Below, one piece after another: positions 36,792 through 47,302 of a stretch of DNA of 64,000 nt; position 1 is the stretch's first letter, and each line of letters opens with the position of its first letter. The position numbers were made by a program, and so were the translations under genes. The DNA lies in NCBI RefSeq assembly GCF_000521865.1, contig NZ_JAME01000017.1, forward strand, positions 38,692 to 102,691. The letters are read 5' to 3'. A model generated the notes under the pieces. It was not told the origin of the DNA, ran no database searches, and saw nothing but the letters and a program-made list of their open reading frames with translations. The DNA comes from Roseivivax isoporae LMG 25204 (GTDB taxonomy: Bacteria > Pseudomonadota > Alphaproteobacteria > Rhodobacterales > Rhodobacteraceae).

Positions 36792-38482
36792 TCACCCTTC
36801 CGCTCTGGCTCGTGCCGGCGGCGCCCTTAGCGCTGCTCGTGCTCTCCGCGGTCCCGCCCCTGCGGCCCGCGCTTGCCGCGCTCCTGCCGCTCGCGGCGCT
36901 GCCCGCGCTCCTCGCCGCGCTCGCGGACCCGGTGCCGATGCCCGTGCGCCTCGACTGGCTGCTGCTCGGGTCGGGCTTCACGCTGACCGACCGGGCGCGG
37001 GCGTTCCTCGGGTTCACCGCCCTCCTCTGGGCGCTCGCGGGCTGGCAGGCGGTCCGGCTCCTGGCCCGGGACCCTGCGCGGGGGCGGTTCCTCGCCTGCT
37101 TCCTGCTCGCCATGACGGGCAATCTGGGGCTGCTCGTGGCCGAGGACGTGGCGGCGTTCTACACCTTCTTCGCGATGATGAGCCTCGCGGCCTGGGGCCT
37201 CGTGCTGCACGGCCAGGGGCCCGCGCAGCGCTTCGCGGGGCGCGTCTACATCGCGCTCGCGGTCGTCGGAGAGGTCGCGCTTTTCGCCGGGCTCGCGCTC
37301 GGCGTCCACGCCACCGGCGCCACTGAGATCGCGGGGATGGCCGCGCCCGCGGTGCCGGCGCAGGCCACGGCGCTGATGGCGGCGGGGCTGCTCGTCAAGC
37401 TCGGCGCGGTGCCGCTGCATGTCTGGCTGCCGCTCGCCCATGCCGCAGCCCCTGCGCCCGCGAGCGCGGTCCTGTCGGGCGCGACGCTCAAGGCGGGGCT
37501 CTTCGGCCTCATGACGGTGCTGCCGCTCGGGCAGGCCTCCTGGCCCGAGGCCGCAGCGACGCTCGCCGCCATGGCGCTGGCGGGACTGGTGCTGGCCCCT
37601 GCACTCGGGCTCGCCCAAGGCGATCCGAAGGCGGTCCTCGCCTATTCGAGCATCGGGCAGATGAGCCTCATGGCGCTCGGCCTCGCCGCCGGGCTGGCCG
37701 CCCCCGGGGCGTGGCCGCTTCTCGGCGCCGCGCTCGTGCTCCTCGCCGCGCACCATGCCTTTGCCAAGGCGGCGCTCTTCCTCGGCGTGCCGGCCGTCTG
37801 GGCCACCGCGCGGCCGGGGCTGCGCGCCGCGGTGATCGCGACCCTCGCGCTGCCCGCGCTCGCGCTTGCCGGCCTGCCCGGGACCAGCGGATGGGTGGCG
37901 AAGGATGCGCTCAAGACCGCGCTCGGCGGCGTCGACGGCTGGCAGGCGTGGATCGGCGCCGCGCTCTTCGTCGCGAGCCTCGGCACCGCGCTCCTGATGC
38001 TGCGGGCGCTCGCGCTCCTCGCCCGGGCCGAGGCGAAGACGTCGGTGCCAGCCGACAGCGCCGCACCTGCGGCGGTCGCGGTCGGTCTCGTCGCCGCGGG
38101 GCTCTCGCTCCTGCCCGTCGCGCCGCACGCGGCCAAGGCGGCCGCGCCCGCCGACCTTTTGCCGCTCGCGGTGGCCGCGGCGCTCGCGGCGGGTGCCCTC
38201 GCGATCGCACGGCTCGGGCGGGTTCGCCTCGCGCCGCTGCCGCCGGGCGAGTTCCTCGCCATCCTGCGGAGCGAGGAGCCACCGCCGCGGCCGCTTGCCC
38301 TGCCCGCGCCGCCGCGCCGGTCCCGCGCGCTCGCGCCGCGGCGCGGGCGCGAGCGGTCCGCGCGGCCGGAACACGGGGCGCTCGCGATCCTCGGCATCGC
38401 CGCCATGCTGGCCCTCGCGATGGCGACGCTTGCCCCCGACCCGCCGCCCGTGCCGGCGCCGGTCGTCCGGACGGAGGGCTGA
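36788..38482 (+). CDS. Mrp-type proton-conducting antiporter subunit (third MnhD-like) with C-terminal extension
   Basis: A 564-residue antiporter-like subunit: FYTFFAMMSLAAWGLVLHGQ in place of the usual FE motif (the conserved glutamate is not evident, only M-M), GLLVKLGAVPLHVWLPLAHA, APAPASAVLSGATLKAGLFG, DPKAVLAYSSIGQMSLMALG and ALAGLPGTSGWVAKDAL. After the channel domain comes a Pro/Arg-rich linker (about 495-530) and one extra C-terminal helix, not typical. ATG overlaps the previous stop. It ends the operon, 4 bases before the convergent porin gene. Confidence 0.85.
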   Translation: MITLPLWLVPAAPLALLVLSAVPPLRPALAALLPLAALPALLAALADPVPMPVRLDWLLLGSGFTLTDRARAFLGFTALLWALAGWQAVRLLARDPARGRFLACFLLAMTGNLGLLVAEDVAAFYTFFAMMSLAAWGLVLHGQGPAQRFAGRVYIALAVVGEVALFAGLALGVHATGATEIAGMAAPAVPAQATALMAAGLLVKLGAVPLHVWLPLAHAAAPAPASAVLSGATLKAGLFGLMTVLPLGQASWPEAAATLAAMALAGLVLAPALGLAQGDPKAVLAYSSIGQMSLMALGLAAGLAAPGAWPLLGAALVLLAAHHAFAKAALFLGVPAVWATARPGLRAAVIATLALPALALAGLPGTSGWVAKDALKTALGGVDGWQAWIGAALFVASLGTALLMLRALALLARAEAKTSVPADSAAPAAVAVGLVAAGLSLLPVAPHAAKAAAPADLLPLAVAAALAAGALAIARLGRVRLAPLPPGEFLAILRSEEPPPRPLALPAPPRRSRALAPRRGRERSARPEHGALAILGIAAMLALAMATLAPDPPPVPAPVVRTEG

Positions 38483-38486
38483 GCCG

Positions 38487-40377
<1,891 letters not shown>

Positions 40378-40504
40378 CGCTTCCCGGACCTTCCGATCCC
40401 GAAACCGATGACGCCCGCGCGGACAGTCCGCCGCGGGCTGCCTCATTCCTGCGCGATGCGCGCGGCGCGGTGCATGTCAGTTCGGGATCCGAAAGAATAT
40501 CCTT

Positions 40505-40518
40505 GATAGTATACTATC
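40505..40518. promoter_or_regulatory. Perfect 14-base palindrome, candidate GntR-FCD operator
   Basis: GATAGTATACTATC is fully symmetric and lies 56 bases before the amino acid binding-protein gene in an AT-rich patch. Its core TAGTATACTA fits the T-N-GT-Nx-AC-N-A pattern of FadR-subfamily regulators, and an FCD-type GntR gene lies in the same operon, so autogenous control is likely. Confidence 0.65.
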
Positions 40519-40574
40519 GGTCAGGCAGCGTTCCCTCCAAGCGCGGAAGACCGCGCACCAACAGGGAGCACAGC

Positions 40575-41360
40575 ATGACAAAATTCAGTGCCACCGCCCG
40601 CGCGGGCGTCGTCGCGGTTCTGACCATGGCCGGCGCCGCCGGCGCGCAGGACCTGCCCGACACGCTCGTCATCGGCACCGAGGGCGCCTATCCCCCGTTC
40701 AACTTCACCGAATCCGACGGGTCGGTCACCGGCTTCGAGGTCGATCTCGCCAACGCCATGTGCGCGCAGATGGAGATCACCTGCGAATGGGTGACGCAGG
40801 ACTGGGACGGCATCATCCCCGGCCTGCAGGCCCAGAAATACGACGCGATCATCGCCTCGCTCTACATCACCGACGAGCGGCGCGAGGTCATCGCCTTCTC
40901 CGACAAGTACTACCAGGTGCCGTCGCGCTTCGTCGTGCCCGAGGGCAGCGCGCTCGAGATCTCGGCCGAGGGCCTGTCGGGCGCCGTCGTCGGCACCCAG
41001 CGGGCCACGAGCTTCGAGCGCTACATGAACGCCAACATGCCCGACGTGGACCTCCGGCTCTACGGCACCATGGACGAGGCCTATCTCGACCTGACCTCCG
41101 GGCGGCTCGACGCGGTGATCGGCGACGTGGTTGCGATCCAGGACGGCTTCCTCGGCACGCCCGACGGCACCGGGTTCGAGCTGCGCGGCCCGGAATTCAC
41201 CGATCCCGAGTTCTTCGGCTACGGCGCGGGCGTCGGCGTCCGGCAGGACGACCAACACATCGCGGACGCGTTCTCGGACGCGATCGAGGCGCTGCGCGAG
41301 AACGGCACCTATCAGGACATCTCGGAGAAGTGGTTCGGCCTCGACGTCTACGGCGGCTGA
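40575..41360 (+). CDS. Polar amino acid ABC transporter substrate-binding protein
   Basis: Periplasmic SBP family 3 protein, 261 residues: signal peptide (MTKFSATARAGVVAVLTMAGAAGAQ), LVIGTEGAYPPFNFTESDGS, TGFEVDLANAMC, YDAIIASLYITDERREVIAF, and terminal YQDISEKWFGLDVYG. The aromatic Y/F pair in the PPFNF segment and R in ERRE fit a lysine/arginine/ornithine-type (ArgT/HisJ-like) pocket, but specificity is uncertain. First gene of the operon behind the palindrome. Confidence 0.92.
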   Translation: MTKFSATARAGVVAVLTMAGAAGAQDLPDTLVIGTEGAYPPFNFTESDGSVTGFEVDLANAMCAQMEITCEWVTQDWDGIIPGLQAQKYDAIIASLYITDERREVIAFSDKYYQVPSRFVVPEGSALEISAEGLSGAVVGTQRATSFERYMNANMPDVDLRLYGTMDEAYLDLTSGRLDAVIGDVVAIQDGFLGTPDGTGFELRGPEFTDPEFFGYGAGVGVRQDDQHIADAFSDAIEALRENGTYQDISEKWFGLDVYGG

Positions 41361-41366
41361 CCGACC

Positions 41367-41392
41367 GGGGCCGGGCCCGACCGCCCGGCCCC
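41367..41392 (+). terminator. GC hairpin between binding-protein and permease genes
   Basis: GGGGCCGGGC and GCCCGGCCCC form a perfect 10-bp stem with a 6-base loop seven bases after the binding-protein stop, without a T-run. Such structures usually stabilise the binding-protein mRNA and reduce read-through into permease genes. Confidence 0.65.
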
Positions 41393-41428
41393 CTCTCACG
41401 ACCCCGACCGGCGGATGAAGAGGTACGG

Positions 41429-42124
41429 ATGCCCGACCTGCAGGGATATGGCTGGCTCCTGATCGACGGGCTGATGCTCACACTGGGCGTCGCCGTGGCG
41501 TCGATGATCGGCGCGCTCGGCGTGGGCCTCCTGGCCGCGATGGGCAAGCTCTTTGCCCCGCGCGCCGGGCGGTTCCTGATCGAGGCCTACACCACCTTCG
41601 TGCGGGGCGTGCCGGAACTCGTGCTGCTGCTCCTCATCTATTACGGCGTCCCGACGCTGATCCAGAACGTCGCGGCCGGGTTCGGGCTCGACTGGTCGCT
41701 GTCGATCAATCCCTTCGCCGCGGGCATCGGCACGCTGACGCTGATCTACGCCGCCTTCGCCTGCGAGGTGTTCCGCGCGGCCTACCTCGCCCTGCCTCCG
41801 GGCCAGCGCGAGGCGGCCTATGCGCTGGGCCTGAACCGCGGGATCACCTTCCGCAAGGTCGAGCTGCCGCAGATGATGCGCCACGCCCTGCCCGGGCTCG
41901 GCAACGTGTGGATGGTGCTGGTGAAGGCGACCGCGCTCATCTCGATCATCCAGTTGCCCGAGCTCATGCGCAATGCCGACATCGCGGCGCGCTCGACCCG
42001 CCAGCCGTTCACCTTCTTCTTCGCGGCCTGCCTCCTGTATCTCGGAATCACGCTCGTCTCCATGTGGGGACAGGCGCGCCTCGAACGCTGGGCCGCGCGC
42101 GGGACCCTCGAGGCGCGCAGCTGA
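41429..42124 (+). CDS. Polar amino acid ABC transporter permease (HisQ/ArtQ-type)
   Basis: A 231-residue permease with family segments TTFVRGVPELVLLLLIYYGV, YAAFACEVFRAAYLALPPGQ and the EAA loop REAAYALGLNRGITFRKVEL. FFAACLLYLGITLVSM forms the last helix. AAGAGGTACGG precedes the ATG. Works with the next permease as a heterodimer. Confidence 0.92.
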   Translation: MPDLQGYGWLLIDGLMLTLGVAVASMIGALGVGLLAAMGKLFAPRAGRFLIEAYTTFVRGVPELVLLLLIYYGVPTLIQNVAAGFGLDWSLSINPFAAGIGTLTLIYAAFACEVFRAAYLALPPGQREAAYALGLNRGITFRKVELPQMMRHALPGLGNVWMVLVKATALISIIQLPELMRNADIAARSTRQPFTFFFAACLLYLGITLVSMWGQARLERWAARGTLEARS

Positions 42125-42846
42125 TGGACTTCGTGAACGAGAACCTGCCGCGCTTCCTCGGCGGCGCGTGGCTGACGGTGCAGCTGGCCGCGATGAGCTG
42201 CCTGATGGGGCTCGCCCTCGCGCTGCCCCTCGCACTCGCCCGGTTGTCCGCGCGGCGCGCGGCGCGCGCGGTCTCCACCGCCTACGTGTTCTTCTTCCGC
42301 GGCACGCCGCTCCTCGCGCAGCTCTTCCTCATCTATTACGGCAGCGGGCAGTTCCGGCACGCGCTCGACGCCGTGGGGCTCTGGACGTTCTTCCGCGACC
42401 CTTGGTTTTGCGCGCTGCTGACGCTGACGCTGAACACCGCCGCCTACACCTCGGAGATCCTGCGGGGCGCGATCCAGGCGATCCCGAAGGGAGAGGTCGA
42501 GGCCGCGCGCGCGCTTGGCCTCACCGGGTGGATGCAGCTGCGCCTGATCGTCCTGCCGCGCGCGATCCAGATCGGCTGGCCGGCCTATGCCAACGAGGTC
42601 GTCTACCAGATCCAGGCGACATCGCTCGTGTCGATCATCACCGTCATGGACATCACCGGCGTCGCCCGTGCGGTCGGCGCGCGCGACTTCACCTTCTTCG
42701 AGGCCTTCGGCCTTGCCGCGCTCCTCTACCTCTGCCTCGTCTACGCCTTCCTCTTCGGCGCACGTCGGATCGAGGCGCGCCTCAACGCCCACCTGCCGCA
42801 GGCACGCCGCCCGCGCGCCGCGGGCGCCGGAGGGCTGACGCGATGA
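42124..42846 (+). CDS. Polar amino acid ABC transporter permease (HisM/ArtM-type)
   Basis: A 240-residue permease: TAYVFFFRGTPLLAQLFLIY, LTLNTAAYTSEILRGAIQAI and EAA loop EVEAARALGLTGWMQLRLIV. The initiating ATG shares one base with the previous stop. No ATPase gene follows in this cluster, so the energising subunit is encoded elsewhere. Confidence 0.92.
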   Translation: MDFVNENLPRFLGGAWLTVQLAAMSCLMGLALALPLALARLSARRAARAVSTAYVFFFRGTPLLAQLFLIYYGSGQFRHALDAVGLWTFFRDPWFCALLTLTLNTAAYTSEILRGAIQAIPKGEVEAARALGLTGWMQLRLIVLPRAIQIGWPAYANEVVYQIQATSLVSIITVMDITGVARAVGARDFTFFEAFGLAALLYLCLVYAFLFGARRIEARLNAHLPQARRPRAAGAGGLTR

Positions 42847-43583
42847 CGAGCGACACGCGCGACCGCACCGAGGCGCCGAAGAAGCGCGGCGTGCTGCGGG
42901 AAAAGGCCTTCCTCACGCTCAAGGAGGCGATCCTGAACGGCCTGCTCCAGCGCGGCGAGCGGCTGTCCGAGGCGCGGCTCATCCGCGAGTTCGAGATCGG
43001 CCGCACGCCGCTCCGCGAGGCGCTGAACCGGCTCGAACGCGAGGGGCTGGTGGTCAGCCAGCCGAACAGCGGCTACAGCGTCGCGAACCTCGACATCGAC
43101 GCGGTCTGCGAGCTTCTCGTGGTGCGCGAGGGGCTCGACGCCATGGCGGCCGAGATCGCCATCGAGACCGCGACTGACGCGGACCTCGCCGACCTCGCTC
43201 GCGTGATGGACGAGATCGACGCGCTCGATCGCCGCCACGCCCGCACGCCCGAGGTTTATGCCCGCGAGCTGGAACTGGGCCTCGAGGTGCACGAGGTGAT
43301 CCTGGCGGCGACACGCAACGCGGCGCTGATCGAGATCACCCGCCGCGTCTACGACCAGCTGCGCCTCGCGCTCTGGGTCGAGGTGCGCTGGGTCGACCAG
43401 TGGACGCTCGCCGTCGCAGAGCACCGCGCCATCGTCGAGGCCATGATCGCCCGCGACACACCCCGCGCGATCGCCGCGGCCCGCGCGCATGTGAAGTCCT
43501 CGCGCGAGAACATGCAGATGATCCGCGAGATCGCCAGCGCCCGCCGCACCGGCGGCGCGCGGCTGAAGATGCCGCGGCAGTAA
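42843..43583 (+). CDS. GntR family (FCD domain) transcriptional regulator
   Basis: A 246-residue regulator: winged helix at about 18-85 (LTLKEAILNGLLQRGERLSE, EFEIGRTPLREALNRLEREG, VSQPNSGYSVANL) and an FCD domain (LLVVREGLDAMAAEIAI; HEVILAATRNAALIEI; EHRAIVEAMIARDTPRAIAA). Overlaps the permease stop by 4 bases. The palindrome at 40505-40518 is its probable operator, giving self-control of the amino acid uptake operon. Confidence 0.92.
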   Translation: MTSDTRDRTEAPKKRGVLREKAFLTLKEAILNGLLQRGERLSEARLIREFEIGRTPLREALNRLEREGLVVSQPNSGYSVANLDIDAVCELLVVREGLDAMAAEIAIETATDADLADLARVMDEIDALDRRHARTPEVYARELELGLEVHEVILAATRNAALIEITRRVYDQLRLALWVEVRWVDQWTLAVAEHRAIVEAMIARDTPRAIAAARAHVKSSRENMQMIREIASARRTGGARLKMPRQ

Positions 43584-43604
43584 CCCCGACACCACGAGGC
43601 CTCG

Positions 43605-45191
43605 ATGCGCGACTTCCACTTTCCCGGCCGTTCCGCGGTCCATGCCGTCAACGCGATGGCGGCCTCGTCCCATCCTCTGGCGACCGAGGCGGCGCTGCAC
43701 GTGCTGCGCGACGGCGGCAGCGCCATGGACGCGGCCATCGCCGGTTCGGCCGTGATGGCGGTGGTCGAGCCGCAGATGACCGGGATCGGCGGCGACTGTT
43801 TCGCGCTCGTGGCGCCCGCGGGGCACGGGGCGGTGGTCGCGTTCAACGGTTCGGGGCGCGCACCCGCGGCCGCCACGCCCGAGGCGCTGGCAGCCGAGGG
43901 GCTCGACGCGATCGCGATCGATTCCGTGCATTCGGTCACCCTGCCCGGCGCGATCGACGGCTGGTTCCGGCTGCACGCGCGCTTCGGCCGGCTCGACATG
44001 GCGCGGCTCCTCGCGCCCGCGATCGCGCAGGCCCGCGACGGCTACCCGGTGCATGCCCGCGTCGCCGCCGACTGGCGCCGCGCCACGGGCCATCTCGCGC
44101 GGCGCGACGCGACGCGTGCGGCGTTCCTGCCGGGCGGCCGCGCCCCGGCCGAGGGCGACCTGCACCGCCAGCCCGCGCTCGCGCGCACGCTCGAGACCAT
44201 CGCGCGGCAGGGGCCCGGGGGGTTTTACGGCGGCGCCGTCGCCGCCGCGATGACCCGCACCCTCAGGACACATGGCGGGCTGCACACCGAGGAGGATTTC
44301 CACGGCGTTGCAGGCGACTTCGTGGCGCCGCTCTCGACGGGGTATCGCGGTCGCACGGTCCACCAGGTGCCGCCCAACAACCAGGGCCTGACCGCCCTCA
44401 TGATGCTGAACCTGCTCGAGCGCTTCGACGTGGCGGCGCTGCGCCCAGGCTCGGCCGCGCGGCTGCATCTCGAGATCGAGACCGCGCGGCTCGCCTATGC
44501 CATGCGCGACCGTCACATCGCCGAGGCGGGTGCGATGCAGGTCGATCCGCAAGAGATCCTGTCCAAGGACCTGGCCGCGACGCTCGCCGCGCGCCTCTCG
44601 CCCGACACCGCGATGACAGATGTGGAGCCCCTCGGCCTGCGGACCTCGGACACGGTCTACATGACGGTCGTCGACCGGGACGGCTGCGCCGTCAGCTTCA
44701 TCAACTCGATCTTCGACAGCTTCGGCAGCGGCATTCTCTGCCCCGAGACCGGCGTGCTCTTCCAGAACCGCGGCCATTCCTTCACGCTCGACCCTTCCCA
44801 TCCGAACGTGCTCGCCCCGGGCAAGCGGCCCATGCACACGATCATGCCGGGCATGGTGACCGAGGACGGCCGCCCCGTCCTGTCCTTCGGCGTGATGGGA
44901 GGCGATTATCAGCCCATCGGGCAGGCACGGGTCATCTCGGCGCTCTGGGACCACGGCATGGGCCTGCAGGAGGCGCTCGACATGGCACGGGTGTTCCCGC
45001 AGGACGACGCGGTCGAGATCGAGCGCAGCGTGACGCCCGACGCCGCCCGCGGCCTCGCCGACCGCGGGCACACCCTGCGCGTCGCGACCGATCCCCTGGG
45101 CGGGGCGCAGGCGATCCTCGTCGACCACGCCCGGGGCATCCTGACCGGCGCCTCCGACCCCCGCAAGGACGGCCACGCGGCAGGCTACTGA
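43605..45191 (+). CDS. Gamma-glutamyltransferase family protein
   Basis: A 528-residue Ntn hydrolase of the gamma-glutamyltranspeptidase family: MAASSHPLATEAALHVLRDG, GNAAD-equivalent GGSAMDAAIAG, GIGGDCFALV, and the processing site RTSDTVYMTVVD where the nucleophilic threonine starts the small subunit (the canonical site reads TTHxSVVD). GGDYQPIGQARVISAL follows. No signal peptide, so a cytoplasmic enzyme acting on gamma-glutamyl or related amides. Sits 21 bases after the GntR gene, suggesting the ABC system imports its substrate or product. Confidence 0.9.
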   Translation: MRDFHFPGRSAVHAVNAMAASSHPLATEAALHVLRDGGSAMDAAIAGSAVMAVVEPQMTGIGGDCFALVAPAGHGAVVAFNGSGRAPAAATPEALAAEGLDAIAIDSVHSVTLPGAIDGWFRLHARFGRLDMARLLAPAIAQARDGYPVHARVAADWRRATGHLARRDATRAAFLPGGRAPAEGDLHRQPALARTLETIARQGPGGFYGGAVAAAMTRTLRTHGGLHTEEDFHGVAGDFVAPLSTGYRGRTVHQVPPNNQGLTALMMLNLLERFDVAALRPGSAARLHLEIETARLAYAMRDRHIAEAGAMQVDPQEILSKDLAATLAARLSPDTAMTDVEPLGLRTSDTVYMTVVDRDGCAVSFINSIFDSFGSGILCPETGVLFQNRGHSFTLDPSHPNVLAPGKRPMHTIMPGMVTEDGRPVLSFGVMGGDYQPIGQARVISALWDHGMGLQEALDMARVFPQDDAVEIERSVTPDAARGLADRGHTLRVATDPLGGAQAILVDHARGILTGASDPRKDGHAAGY

Positions 45192-45249
45192 GGCCGCGGC
45201 GCCCGGCGTCGCAGGCCCGCGCCGGAAGCGGTCGTCGGCGACGCCGTGG

Positions 45250-46455
45250 TCACCCGTGCGAGGCGGCCTTCTCGATTCCGCGATCGATGGACACAGCGAC
45301 GATGAGCAGGAGGCCCGTGACGATCAGCCGGGCCTCGTTGGCGACGCCCATCAGGTTGAGCCCGTTCGAGACCGTCGCGATGATCAGCGCCCCGAACAGG
45401 GCACCGACCACGCGACCGCGTCCTCCGAACAGGCTGACCCCGCCGATGACGGCGGCGGCAATGGATTCGAGCAGAAGGGCGCCGCCCCCGACACCGCCGC
45501 CAGAGGAGACCGAGACGCCGAGGATCCGCGAGGCCGCGAGGATCCCGCCGAACGCGGCCATGCCGCCGGCGATGGCGAAGGCGGCGATCTTGATGCGCTC
45601 GACCTTGATGCCCGCGCGGCGGGCGGCCTCGGCATTCGCGCCGATCGCATAGAGGTGCAGGCCGAACCGCGTCTGTCCGGCCAGGTACGCCATGACACCC
45701 AAGAGCAGCGCGAACAGGATCACCGGCATCGGCAGGCCGCGCTGTCCCTCGAGGAAGAGCAGGATCGCGATCATCGCGCCGCCGATCAGTGCCGTGGGAG
45801 TGACCACCGAGCCGAGTAGCGATGTTGGCAGCCCCTCGGCCTTGCGGTCGCGCAGGTCGGCCAGGCGGAGGCAGGCGATGGCGACAATGCCCGACAGCAC
45901 CAGAAGCCACGCGGCCAACCCGCTGACATATGTCGCGGCCAGCCGTTCGACCCCGGTGTTCAGGAGGTTGTACCGCCCGGTATTCGGCAGCAGGAGCAGC
46001 TGGATGCCGTTCAGGACCAGCCCGACCCCGAGTGTCACCACGAAGGACGGAACGCCGATCAGCGTGATCCACCGGCCCGACGCTGCGCCGATCGCCACGC
46101 CCGAAAGGACGCCCGACAGGACCGCGAGCGGGATCGGCAGGTCGGCATCGACAACGAGTTTCGCCATCAGGACCGAAGCGATGCCGGATGTGGCGGCGAC
46201 GGAGAGGTCGATCTCTCCGACCAGCAGGACGAACACCAGCCCCAGCGCGATGATTCCGGTCACGGTGGCCTGCACCAGCAGGTTGTTGAGGTTGCGCGAG
46301 GTCAGGAAGACGTCGCTTTCGGCGGCGAAGAAGACGAACAGCGCGACGAGGCCCAGCGCCACGGGAACGAAGCTCAGTTCGCTGCCCAGACGTTCCCGCA
46401 GGCCGCGGCGGGACAGCGAGACCGGCTGCGGCGGGTTCACGGAATGCGTTGACAT
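45250..46455 (-). CDS. Ribose/xylose/fructose-type sugar ABC transporter permease
   Basis: Inner-membrane permease (401 aa, about 10-11 helices): TSRNLNNLLVQATVTGIIAL, FVLLVGEIDLSVAATSGIAS (the family EIDLSVG element), GANAEAARRAGIKVERIKIA and GGVSLFGGRGRVVGALFGAL. Length is closer to XylH/FrcC than RbsC. Start ATG 46455 follows GAGAGAGGTGCC and replaces a longer unsupported frame. Third gene of a minus-strand operon SBP-ATPase-permease downstream of two dehydrogenases. Confidence 0.92.
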   Translation of the reverse strand: MSTHSVNPPQPVSLSRRGLRERLGSELSFVPVALGLVALFVFFAAESDVFLTSRNLNNLLVQATVTGIIALGLVFVLLVGEIDLSVAATSGIASVLMAKLVVDADLPIPLAVLSGVLSGVAIGAASGRWITLIGVPSFVVTLGVGLVLNGIQLLLLPNTGRYNLLNTGVERLAATYVSGLAAWLLVLSGIVAIACLRLADLRDRKAEGLPTSLLGSVVTPTALIGGAMIAILLFLEGQRGLPMPVILFALLLGVMAYLAGQTRFGLHLYAIGANAEAARRAGIKVERIKIAAFAIAGGMAAFGGILAASRILGVSVSSGGGVGGGALLLESIAAAVIGGVSLFGGRGRVVGALFGALIIATVSNGLNLMGVANEARLIVTGLLLIVAVSIDRGIEKAASHG

Positions 46456-46471
46456 GGCACCTCTCTCGCGG

Positions 46472-47248
46472 TCATCCGGCCGCATTTATCGCCTCGTTGC
46501 CGCCGACCATGGCGTTGACGACCTGCTCGCCGGTGACGTCGGAACTGTCGAAGCCGGCCGCGTTGCGGCCGAGCCGCAGCACTTCGATACGGTCGGTGTT
46601 GTCGAGCACGAAGTGATGGATGTCGTGGCTGATGACGAGAACCGCGAGCCCCTGCCCGGCCAGGTCGCGCACCAGCTTTCCGACTTGCGCGGCGGCGGAA
46701 TGGCTCAGCGCCGCGGTCGGCTCGTCGAGCAGCACGACCTTCGGCTCCCACAGGATCGAACGCGCGATCGCGATGTTCTGGCGCTGTCCCCCGGACATCG
46801 CCCCCACGTTCCGGTCGAGCGCGATGGAATCGAGCCGCATGCGTCGCAGCACGTCCTTCGACCGCCGCTCGGCACGCGCGCGTTTCAACCGGAAGCCGGT
46901 CCACCACGGTCCGACCTCCTCGCGCCCCAGGTACAGGTTTTGCACCGCGTCGAGATTGTTGCAGAGTGCGAGATCCTGGTAGACGGTCTGCACTCCCATG
47001 GCCGCGACCTCTGCCGGGCCCGAGTGGTGCACCTTCCGGCCCTCGAAGAAGTAGTCGCCCCTGTCGGGACGGATCACGCCGGCCATCGTCTTGACCAGCG
47101 TCGACTTGCCGGCACCGTTGTCGCCGACCAGGGCCACGACCGTGCCGGGCACGAGATCGAGCGAGACGTCGGTCAGCGCCTTCACGCCGCCGAACGATTT
47201 GGATACGCCGCGCAGGCTCAGGATCGGCGCGTCGGGCTCATGGGCCAT
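46472..47248 (-). CDS. Sugar ABC transporter ATP-binding protein (single-domain, FrcA-like)
   Basis: A 258-residue single-cassette ATPase: Walker A GDNGAGKSTLVKTMAG, Q-loop VYQDLALCNNLDAVQNLYLG, signature MSGGQRQNIAIARSIL, Walker B VVLLDEPTAALSHSAAAQV and switch ISHDIHHFVLDNTDR. The QNLYLG and ALS(x) features match the RbsA/FrcA class; RbsA/XylG would have two cassettes, this has one, as FrcA does. 16 bases before the permease. Confidence 0.92.
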   Translation of the reverse strand: MAHEPDAPILSLRGVSKSFGGVKALTDVSLDLVPGTVVALVGDNGAGKSTLVKTMAGVIRPDRGDYFFEGRKVHHSGPAEVAAMGVQTVYQDLALCNNLDAVQNLYLGREEVGPWWTGFRLKRARAERRSKDVLRRMRLDSIALDRNVGAMSGGQRQNIAIARSILWEPKVVLLDEPTAALSHSAAAQVGKLVRDLAGQGLAVLVISHDIHHFVLDNTDRIEVLRLGRNAAGFDSSDVTGEQVVNAMVGGNEAINAAG

Positions 47249-47302
47249 GGGTCCTCCTCCCCGGGTTCGGGTCCGGCGGCACGGACGCCGCCGGGCGCCG
47301 GA

